This document shows positions 58,169-64,000 of a DNA stretch of 64,000 nt, piece by piece. A model generated the notes under the pieces. The model saw nothing but the letters and a program-made list of their open reading frames with translations. It ran no database searches and was not told the origin of the DNA. Origin of the DNA: Rhizobiaceae bacterium (GTDB taxonomy: Bacteria; Pseudomonadota; Alphaproteobacteria; Rhizobiales; Rhizobiaceae); the NCBI GenBank assembly GCA_019635695.1, contig JAHBYZ010000004.1, forward strand, positions 111,717-175,716, written 5' to 3'. Within the stretch, counting starts at the first letter, position 1. Every line of letters starts with the position of its first letter. Both the position numbers and the translations under genes were made by a program.

Positions 58169-58200
58169 GATGGCCGGGCTTGCCCGGCCATCGGCGTTTT
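58169..58200 (+). terminator. Perfect 12-bp hairpin after mrcA
   Basis: CGATGGCCGGGC (58169-58180), TT, GCCCGGCCATCG (58183-58194), then GCGTTTTGGG. Terminator-like. The core GGCCGGGC-GCCCGGCC is a dispersed palindrome I associate with Bradyrhizobiaceae intergenic regions; it does not occur in this form elsewhere in the window as far as I could see. Confidence 0.65.
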
Positions 58201-58283
58201 GGGATCGCCCACGCGGCCGGGAATAAATCCGCGCCAGTTCGAGTCTCCTCGTTATCCGGCACCGCGCCACAGAGGAGACGGCC

Positions 58284-59222
58284 ATGGCTCATCACGATGA
58301 CGACACGCATCCGGGGATCGATCGTCGGCACGCGCTCGAATGTATGTTGTGGGCGGGTACCGGCGTGCTCTGGACCCTGTCCGCCGGCGTTCCGGTGTCG
58401 CGGCTGATCGGCAGCGCGGAAGCAGCGGAGAGCGGGTTCAGTTTCCTGCAGATTTCCGACAGCCATGTCGGCTTCGACAAGGCGGCCAATCCCGATGCGC
58501 GCGCCACGCTGGTGGCAGCGATCGACAAGGTCAACGCCATGCCGGTGAAGCCGGCCTTCATGATCCATACCGGCGATATCACGCATCTCTCCAAGCCGCG
58601 CGAATTCGACGACGCCGCGCAGGCGATCGGACAGGCGCGGCTCGATGTGCATTACGTGCCGGGCGAGCACGACATCATCGATGAGGACAACGGCAAGGCG
58701 TATCTGGAACGGTACGGCAAGGGCACCAAAGGCGCCGGCTGGTATTCGTTCGATCAGGCCGGGGTGCATTTCATCGGCCTCGTCAATGTCGTCGATCTCA
58801 AAGCCGGCGGTATGGGCAATCTCGGCGACGCGCAATTGGCTTGGCTCGCCGACGATCTGCGCGGCAAGAGCGCATCGACGCCGATCGTGGTGTTCGCGCA
58901 TATCCCGCTCTGGACGGTGGCGGAGGAATGGGGCTGGGGCACGCAGGATTCCGCTCGTGCGCTCGCGCTGCTGGCGCGGTTCGGCTCGGTCACGGTGCTC
59001 AACGGGCATATCCATCAACTGATGCAGAAGGTGGAGGGCCATGTGACGTTCCACACCGCGCGCTCCACCGCGTTCCCGCAGCCTGCGCCCGGTACGGCGC
59101 CGTCGCCGGGGCCGAAGGTCGTGCCGGCAGGCGAACTGCGCAAACTGCTCGGTGTCACCGATGTGGTCTATCGCGCAGGTCAGGAAAAACTCGCCATCAC
59201 CGACACCGCGCTTGCCGGCTGA
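58284..59222 (+). CDS. Tat-exported calcineurin-like metallophosphoesterase
   Basis: 312 residues. Tat-type leader with twin arginine DRRHALECMLWAG and hydrophobic stretch to AEAAES near residue 50. The two-metal motif set is complete: ISDSHVGF (DxH), HTGDITHL (GD), PGEHDII (the usual GNH reads GEH), FAHIPLW and NGHIHQ (GHxH). Substrate unknown; family members hydrolyse phosphomonoesters or diesters. ATG 58284. It lies 13 bp before the cupredoxin gene, in an operon with an ECF sigma factor and its anti-sigma. Confidence 0.88.
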   Translation: MAHHDDDTHPGIDRRHALECMLWAGTGVLWTLSAGVPVSRLIGSAEAAESGFSFLQISDSHVGFDKAANPDARATLVAAIDKVNAMPVKPAFMIHTGDITHLSKPREFDDAAQAIGQARLDVHYVPGEHDIIDEDNGKAYLERYGKGTKGAGWYSFDQAGVHFIGLVNVVDLKAGGMGNLGDAQLAWLADDLRGKSASTPIVVFAHIPLWTVAEEWGWGTQDSARALALLARFGSVTVLNGHIHQLMQKVEGHVTFHTARSTAFPQPAPGTAPSPGPKVVPAGELRKLLGVTDVVYRAGQEKLAITDTALAG

Positions 59223-59235
59223 AAGGACATCGCCA

Positions 59236-59583
59236 ATGACTATCGATAACATCCGCGGCGTGCGCCGCCGCGACGTGATGATGTGTCTTGCGCTCGGTTT
59301 TGCTGTCGTGGTGGCGGCTCCGGCGAAAGCGGACACCGTGATCGTCAAGATCGATAATTTCACGTTCGCGCCGGCAGTGCTGACGGTGAAATCCGGCACC
59401 ACGGTCAAGTTCGAGAATCACGACGATATCCCGCATTCGGTGGTCGATGCCGCCGGCAAGTTTCGGTCGAAGGCGCTGGATACCGACGACAGCTTCAGTC
59501 TCACCGTCGCGGTAGCCGGCGAGATCAACTATTTCTGTGGTCTGCATCCGCACATGAAAGGTAAGATCGTGGTCACGCCGTAG
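59236..59583 (+). CDS. Exported cupredoxin (amicyanin/plastocyanin-like)
   Basis: 115 residues with a leader (VRRRDVMMCLALGFAVVVAA, containing arginines typical of Tat) and a type I copper domain: VKIDNFTFAPAVLTVKSGTT, the histidine in NHDDIPHSVVD near residue 74, and the C-H-M ligand cluster YFCGLHPHMKGKIVV at the end. Binds copper and could carry electrons in the periplasm. ATG 59236, AAAGGA upstream. Together with the phosphoesterase the exported products of the operon; partners unknown. Confidence 0.9.
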   Translation: MTIDNIRGVRRRDVMMCLALGFAVVVAAPAKADTVIVKIDNFTFAPAVLTVKSGTTVKFENHDDIPHSVVDAAGKFRSKALDTDDSFSLTVAVAGEINYFCGLHPHMKGKIVVTP

Positions 59584-59615
59584 CATCCGCCGCGATCTTG
59601 TGGAGTTGAGGGCGC

Positions 59616-60146
59616 GTGGCAAGCGAGTTGGCACGCCGACGCTTTGCCGAGATGGTGTTGCCCCATCTCGACGAAGCCTATGCGCTGGCCCGGTGGCTCA
59701 CCGGCAATGCGGCGGATGCGGAGGACGTGGTGCAGGACGCGTGTATCCGCGCGCTGCAGGCGCTCGAAACCACACCGGTGCTGCGGCCGCGGCCCTGGCT
59801 GCTGACGATCGTGCGCAACATGACATTCACCTGGCTCACGAAGAACCGACCGAAGATGGTGCAGCCGATCGACGACGAATCCGAAGCCGCCGGGAGCATG
59901 CACGTCGTCGCGTCCGGCGCGCCGACGCCGGAAGAAGCGCTGATCGCCGCGGCCGACCGCGACCGGGTGCGGACCGCCATCGCCGCGTTGCCGCATGTGT
60001 TTCGGGAGGCGCTGGTGATGCGCGAGATTAACGGCCTGAGCTATCGCGATATCGCCGAAGCGATCGGCGTGCCAGTCGGCACGGTGATGTCGCGGCTGGC
60101 GCGGGCGCGCGCCATCCTGATCGGCGAACTCGGAGGGATCGGATGA
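59616..60146 (+). CDS. ECF-type RNA polymerase sigma factor
   Basis: 176 residues. Region 2 at about 10-78 (YALARWLTGNAADAEDVVQDA, LRPRPWLLTIVRNMTFTWL) and region 4 at about 115-170 (ALPHVFREALVMREINGLSYRDIAEAIGVPVGTVMSRLARAR split as seen: REALVMREINGLSY, GVPVGTVMSRLARAR). Start GTG 59616 with GAGGG close by; no other start is better. Its ATGA overlaps the anti-sigma gene, so the pair is translated together. It likely drives its own operon. Confidence 0.92.
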   Translation: MASELARRRFAEMVLPHLDEAYALARWLTGNAADAEDVVQDACIRALQALETTPVLRPRPWLLTIVRNMTFTWLTKNRPKMVQPIDDESEAAGSMHVVASGAPTPEEALIAAADRDRVRTAIAALPHVFREALVMREINGLSYRDIAEAIGVPVGTVMSRLARARAILIGELGGIG

Positions 60147-60952
60147 TCTCCCAGTCCGACGACCGGTTGCTGCTCAACGCCGCGCTCGACGGCGAACTGG
60201 ATGCCGTCGCGATGATCGAGATCGAGCGGCGGCTGGCGGCAGAGCCGTTGCTCGCGGCTGAATATGCGCGGCTGCGGGCCCTGAAAGCGGCCGTCGCCAC
60301 GCATGCCGCGGACGAGGTGGCGCCCGAACGGCTGCGCGCGCGCATCGCCGCGCTGGCCGCCCCGGACCGACTGGATGCCGCCGAAGCGCGGGCGACGCCC
60401 CGGCAACAGCCGGCTATGCCGCGCGCAATGCCACGCAGATGGGCGGCGGCACTCGCCGCCTGCCTCGTCATCGCGGTTGGCTCCTATGCCGTGCTGGTGC
60501 CGAACGAGCCAGACGCCGCTGTTCAGGCGATCGTCGCGGGCTACAAGCGGGCGCAGATTTCCGGCCGGCCCATCGATGTGGCGTCGTCGGACCGGCATAC
60601 GGTCAAGCCGTGGCTCGCCGGCAAGGCGCCGCTCGCGACCTCGGTGGTCGATCTGGAAGGATATCCGCTGGCCGGCGGGCGGATCGATATCGTCTCCGGC
60701 CGTGCCGTACCGACCCTCGTTTATCAACACCGCGAGCATGTCATCAGCGTCACGGAGCTGGCGGCGTCGTCCGCCGCGTCGGCCGTGCGGCGGGAGACGC
60801 TCGACGGTTTCTCCGTCGAGCGGTGGGGTGACGGCGAGCGGGCCTATATCGCGGTGTCGGATATGCCGCCGGGAGAGTTGCAAGCATTTGCCGCGTTGTT
60901 TCGGCGCGCGGTGGCGCAGGAGCGGGAAAGCGATGGGGCGCCGGGACGCTAG
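60143..60952 (+). CDS. Membrane-anchored anti-sigma factor
   Basis: 269 residues. The N-terminal 60 residues resemble an anti-sigma domain (LLLNAALDGELDAVAMIEIERRL without zinc-binding HXXXCXXC). A single transmembrane helix near residues 100-118 (AALAACLVIAVGSYAVLV) is followed by a periplasmic domain of about 150 residues with SVVDLEGYPLAGGRIDIVSG and YQHREHVISV. Inferred to hold the sigma factor and release it on an envelope signal such as redox or copper stress. Start ATG 60143 overlaps the sigma TGA. Confidence 0.82.
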   Translation: MISQSDDRLLLNAALDGELDAVAMIEIERRLAAEPLLAAEYARLRALKAAVATHAADEVAPERLRARIAALAAPDRLDAAEARATPRQQPAMPRAMPRRWAAALAACLVIAVGSYAVLVPNEPDAAVQAIVAGYKRAQISGRPIDVASSDRHTVKPWLAGKAPLATSVVDLEGYPLAGGRIDIVSGRAVPTLVYQHREHVISVTELAASSAASAVRRETLDGFSVERWGDGERAYIAVSDMPPGELQAFAALFRRAVAQERESDGAPGR

Positions 60953-60960
60953 AAACCGGC

Positions 60961-61488
60961 TTAGTCGGTTTCGTCCTTGCAGCGCGTCAGCCACGGCGTC
61001 CGCGCGCCATTGGCCGCGACGGCGCCGTTCTTCACCAGTTCCTTGCCGTCGGCGAGGCGGTTGGTGAGGGTGCGCACGCGCAGGCGCTCGCGGTCCACCA
61101 CCATGGTCAGTTGCTGGCGGATGCCGTTGTTCAGTTCGATCGACAGCATCAACTGGTTCTCGCCGTCCTGTCGCGCGTCGAGGATGCGATAGATGTTGTC
61201 GGCGAGGCCGGCGCCGAGGCTTTCGCTGAAGCCGGGCTCGCCGGCCGCCGACACATAGGCGGTGCGGAACACATTCTGGGGGCCGGGCGGCTCGTCGCAG
61301 CGCACGGCCCAGGTGCCGAAAAATCCGAGCGGTTCCAGAATCGCCACCGTCTCCGCCGATGTCGCGGCCAAGGCCGAGGTGATGACCGGCGTGATGGCGG
61401 CGGGCGGAACGCAGGCGGCGAAGAGGGCGAGGGCCAGGAGAGCGGAAACAGCTGCGCGACGGGCGGCTGCCTTGAACTGAGAACGCAT
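60961..61488 (-). CDS. Secreted or lipid-anchored protein of unknown function
   Basis: 175 residues. A hydrophobic N-terminus with FAAC near residue 25 is either a signal peptide or a weak lipobox. Mature domain: LGFFGTWAVRCDEPPGPQNVF near residue 55, LADNIYRILDARQDGENQLM, RVRTLTNRLADGKELVKNG and final cysteine in PWLTRCKDETD. Two cysteines could form a disulfide. It resembles uncharacterised Bradyrhizobium-type exported proteins; no family assigned. It converges on the anti-sigma gene with 8 bp between. ATG 61488 (another at 61512). Confidence 0.7.
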   Translation of the reverse strand: MRSQFKAAARRAAVSALLALALFAACVPPAAITPVITSALAATSAETVAILEPLGFFGTWAVRCDEPPGPQNVFRTAYVSAAGEPGFSESLGAGLADNIYRILDARQDGENQLMLSIELNNGIRQQLTMVVDRERLRVRTLTNRLADGKELVKNGAVAANGARTPWLTRCKDETD

Positions 61489-61644
61489 GCGAAGTCCGTT
61501 GATAACGCGCAACGATCATAGGGCGGCTTTGTGCGCGAACAAGCACGCGATTGTGGCTACCCAAGGTTTTCATCCGGAGCGGCATTCCGACCGTTGCGAA
61601 CCGCGCCGCAAGCGGCTACATGCAGCCCAACTCAAAGGTTGGAC

Positions 61645-62776
61645 ATGCGCGCGGAAACCATCAGGCTTGTCGATGACATCAAGCAGTCGATTGAACTGCT
61701 GAGGAGGCATCTTTGACGTCGATGTCGCCCAACAACGTCTAGCCGAACTCAATAAAGAATCCGAAGACCCCGCGCTGTGGAACGATCCGCAGCGGGCGCA
61801 GAAGCTGATGCGCGAGCGCGATGCGCTTGAGGATCAGCTCGGCTCGATCGGCCGCATCGAGCGCGAGCTTGACGATCACCTGACCATGATCGAGCTCGCC
61901 GAAAGCGAGAACGACGCCAAGGTCGTCGGTGAGAGCGAGGAAGCCCTCAAGGCCATGCTCGCGGACGTGAAGCGCCGCGAGATCGAGGCCTTGCTGTCGG
62001 GCGAGGCGGACGGCAACGACACGTTCCTCGAAGTTCATGCCGGCGCCGGCGGTACCGAGAGCCAGGACTGGGCCTCGCTGCTGCTGCGCATGTATACGCG
62101 CTGGGCCGAGCAGCACGGCTACAAGATCGAATATCTCGAAGAGACCTCGGGCGAAGAAGCCGGCATCAAGTCGGCGACGATCCAGATCAAGGGCCGCAAT
62201 GCCTATGGCTGGCTCAAGAGCGAGCACGGTGTGCACCGCCTCGTGCGCATCTCGCCGTTCGATGCCAATGCGCGGCGGCATACGTCCTTTGCCAGTGTCG
62301 ACATCTACCCGGTGGTCGACGATCGCATCAAGATCGAGATCAACGAAAGCGACGTGCGCACCGACACGATGCGCTCCGGCGGCGCGGGCGGCCAGCACGT
62401 CAACAAGACCGAATCCGCTGTGCGCTTGACGCATATCCCGACTGGTATCGCCGTGGTGTGCCAGGCCGAGAAGTCGCAGCACAAGAACCGCGCAACGGCG
62501 TGGGACATGCTGCGCGCGCGCCTCTACGAGATGGAATTGAAGAAGCGCGAGGAGGCGGCCGCCGCCGCGCAGGCCGCCAAGACCGATATCGGCTGGGGCC
62601 ACCAGATCCGCTCTTACGTCCTGCAGCCGTATCAGATGGTGAAGGACCTGCGCACCGGCGTGCAGACATCGAACACCGGCGGCGTGCTCGACGGCGACCT
62701 CGACGAGTTCATGCAGGCGGCGCTGGCGCAAAAGGCGTTCGGCACCGGGCCTGAGAGCGTCGAGGACGTGGATTAG
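61645..62776 (+). CDS. prfB: Peptide chain release factor 2, programmed +1 frameshift
   Basis: Terminates translation at UGA and UAA. A first frame (ATG 61645, 23 codons, reading [20 protein letters not shown]) runs into TGA at 61714-61716. The second frame continues at GAC 61715 to 62776 after ribosomes slip +1 at CTT TGA C. The joined protein has 376 residues. The release-factor-2 anticodon-like SPF is in [12 protein letters not shown] and the catalytic GGQ in [14 protein letters not shown]. Annotating only the downstream open frame (ATG 61808) would miss about 54 N-terminal residues. Confidence 0.96.
61701..61717 (+). promoter_or_regulatory. prfB programmed +1 frameshift site
   Basis: Shine-Dalgarno-like GAGGAGG (61701-61707), 3-nt spacer CAT, slippery CTT (61711-61713), stop TGA (61714-61716) followed by C. 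This matches the E. coli arrangement, including the spacer, and lets low release-factor-2 levels favour the shift (autoregulation). Confidence 0.93.
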
Positions 62777-62790
62777 CTGCTTTTGATCCG

Positions 62791-62918
62791 CCTCATCCTG
62801 AGGAGGCACGCCGAAGCTCGTAGAGCGAAGGTGGGCCGTCTCGAAGGGCGAGGCGGCCACCGAGTGCACGCACCATGGTTCGAGACGCGCCGCTGATGCG
62901 GCGCTCCTCACCATGAGG
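62791..62918. repeat. 128-bp palindromic intergenic repeat, Bradyrhizobiaceae-like
   Basis: Arms CCTCATCCTGAGGAGG (62791-62806) and CTCCTCACCATGAGG (62904-62918) are inverted copies (13 of 16 match). Inner inverted pair GTCTCGAA (62839-62846) and TTCGAGAC (62879-62886). The element resembles dispersed imperfect palindromes common in Bradyrhizobium, Rhodopseudomonas and Xanthobacteraceae (from memory, not searched). It lies between prfB and the carbamoyltransferase and would fold in RNA. Confidence 0.75.
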
Positions 62919-62939
62919 CTACGGAAAAATAAAATGCGG

Positions 62940-64000
62940 TCAGCGGGTCTTTCGCTCCGCCTTCCACGCTGCATACCAGCCGGCAAACCGTCCGGCCTGC
63001 GTGCCGTCCTTCTGCCACGCCGCGTAGACCGGGCCTTCGGCCGAGAACAGCAGCACCGCATCGAGGCCGCGCGCGCGGCGCAGTGTGGCAATGGCGTGTT
63101 CGGCCGTCTGCGCGATCGGCCCGCCGACATTGAATGACGTATTCACCGCGATCTCGACGCCGATGCGGCGGCCGAGCGCCTTGAGATAGGCGTGGATCAG
63201 CGGATCGGCGTTTTCGCGCACGATCTGGATGCGGCCGGTGCCGTCGGCATGGATCACCGAAGGAATGACGTTATGCGCTTCGGGCTTCGCCTGCGCGGTC
63301 AACACCATGTAGTTGTAGGCATTGTAGTCGCCGTCCGCCGCGCCGTCGGAGAGTTGAAACCAGCGTTCGGCGGCTTCGCGCGTCATCATCGGTGCGAGCG
63401 GGCGGATCGCCTCGCGGAATTTCACCTGGGCGTTGAGCAGTTCGCGCGTCTTCGGATTGCGCGGATTGGCGAGGATCGAGCGGTGGCCGAGCGCGCGCGG
63501 GCCGGTCTCGGCCGCGCCCTGCATCACCGCGAAGATCGCATCGCGCTCGGTGATGTAGGCCATGAGATCGGCGAGCGCATCGCGTTGCGCCGGATCGGAC
63601 GTATCACCGAGCGTGGTCCAGGCGATGTCCGGCTCGTCGAGTGCGTTGCGGATGTCCGCATCGGTCGGCGCGCTGCCGCAATAGAACGCATGCTCGGCCG
63701 GTGCGCCGATGCCGGCACCGGCGAGATACGCGCCTATGAAAGCCGCGCCGATGGTGACGCCCGCGTCGTTCGGCGTCGGCGGTACCCAGAGATGCAGTCG
63801 CGCATCGCGGCCGAGCGCGTTGCGATAGAAATGCCGGTCGAAACGGTCGAGCATGCGCATATTGCCGAGCGCGTTGAGCCCGATGCCGCCGGTGAGGATC
63901 AGCCGGTCGATACCGGTCGTGCGGATGACGTGTTCGACCACGTGGAACAGCGCATCCTCGAACACGAGTTGCGTCGCCGCTGCCTTGTCGACACGCTCCT
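62940..64000 (-). CDS. NodU/CmcH-type carbamoyltransferase, C-terminal part
   Basis: Transfers a carbamoyl group from carbamoyl phosphate, probably to a sugar or antibiotic-like acceptor. The 353 residues here run to the window edge without a start; the GTG at 63965 is inside the gene. LILTGGIGLNALGNMRMLDRF near its left, AETGPRALGHRSILANPRN (NodU signature), APMMTREAAERWFQ, and NTSFNVGGPIAQTAEHAI are diagnostic. Full family members are about 570-640 residues, so 220 or more are missing. Nod-factor carbamoylation is possible but not shown. Confidence 0.9.
   Translation of the reverse strand, partial: ERVDKAAATQLVFEDALFHVVEHVIRTTGIDRLILTGGIGLNALGNMRMLDRFDRHFYRNALGRDARLHLWVPPTPNDAGVTIGAAFIGAYLAGAGIGAPAEHAFYCGSAPTDADIRNALDEPDIAWTTLGDTSDPAQRDALADLMAYITERDAIFAVMQGAAETGPRALGHRSILANPRNPKTRELLNAQVKFREAIRPLAPMMTREAAERWFQLSDGAADGDYNAYNYMVLTAQAKPEAHNVIPSVIHADGTGRIQIVRENADPLIHAYLKALGRRIGVEIAVNTSFNVGGPIAQTAEHAIATLRRARGLDAVLLFSAEGPVYAAWQKDGTQAGRFAGWYAAWKAERKTR

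Noticed and set aside
55474..58212. 912-residue minus-strand frame opposite mrcA
   Set aside because: Antisense to a complete penicillin-binding protein 1A with all motifs.
60961..61488. Invasion-associated locus B (IalB) assignment for the secreted protein
   Set aside because: General size and signal peptide fit, but none of the IalB core motifs was seen, so it is left as unknown.
62940..64000. Nodulation gene nodU assignment
   Set aside because: The domain is shared by many antibiotic and sugar carbamoyltransferases; no other nodulation gene is present and the N-terminus is missing.

Overview
The window is GC-rich (about 65 percent), densely packed DNA from an alphaproteobacterium of the order Hyphomicrobiales (Rhizobiales). 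The protein sequences of roughly the first 53 kb (rpsD, the purL/Q/S/C/B genes, icd, accB/accC, rne, DUF1476) look like Phyllobacteriaceae/Mesorhizobium relatives. No rRNA, tRNA, prophage, insertion sequence or CRISPR array was recognised. It is mainly core metabolism and information processing with several poorly characterised accessory operons.

Layout. 1-3.1 kb: a two-module aldehyde dehydrogenase (cut by the left edge) and a eukaryote-type deoxyribose-phosphate aldolase. 3.2-10.7 kb: ferredoxin-reductase-like flavoprotein, exported PRC-barrel protein, DedA protein, icd, epoxide-hydrolase-like protein, TfoX-N protein, a SpoU-class RNA methyltransferase and murI. 10.7-16.1 kb: nhaA with a riboswitch-like leader, rpsD, glsA, ttcA and a Bcr/CflA pump. 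16.1-26.6 kb: purine cluster purC-purS-purQ-(lipoprotein)-(Pr6Pr membrane protein)-purL, followed by bolA, a very basic small protein and grxD, with purB nearby. 26.6-30.8 kb: membrane and DUF2259 proteins, then an operon of a 2-oxoglutarate dioxygenase-like hydroxylase, a lone periplasmic binding protein and a P1 aminopeptidase. 31-37 kb: flavin reductase plus a molybdenum-hydroxylase maturation operon (MoxR ATPase, CoxE VWA protein, two XdhC-type proteins, a MobA/MoeA-like fusion) without its structural enzyme. 37-43 kb: DUF1176 protein, J-domain protein, MATE pump, pyrG, ParDE toxin-antitoxin pair. 43-53.6 kb: M48 protease-dsbA-aroQ-accB-accC-aat operon, an aminotransferase, a TIM-barrel protein and RNase E.

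From about 54 kb the style changes. amiC, mrcA, a metallophosphoesterase-cupredoxin-ECF sigma-anti-sigma operon, a secreted protein, prfB (with its programmed +1 frameshift) and a carbamoyltransferase fragment look more like Bradyrhizobiaceae/Xanthobacteraceae. Two palindromic repeats of the kind I associate with those genomes occur only here. Gene order rne-amiC-mrcA-prfB is conserved across the order, so either this is one lineage and my family impressions mislead, or the contig joins two organisms (assembly chimera or recombination) between the start of rne and amiC.

Most notable for follow-up: the nhaA leader with two mutually exclusive hairpins controlling the Shine-Dalgarno sequence, the apparent lineage switch, and the operons of unknown purpose at 28-31, 31.5-36.3 and 58.3-61 kb. 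No wholly new system can be proved from sequence alone.
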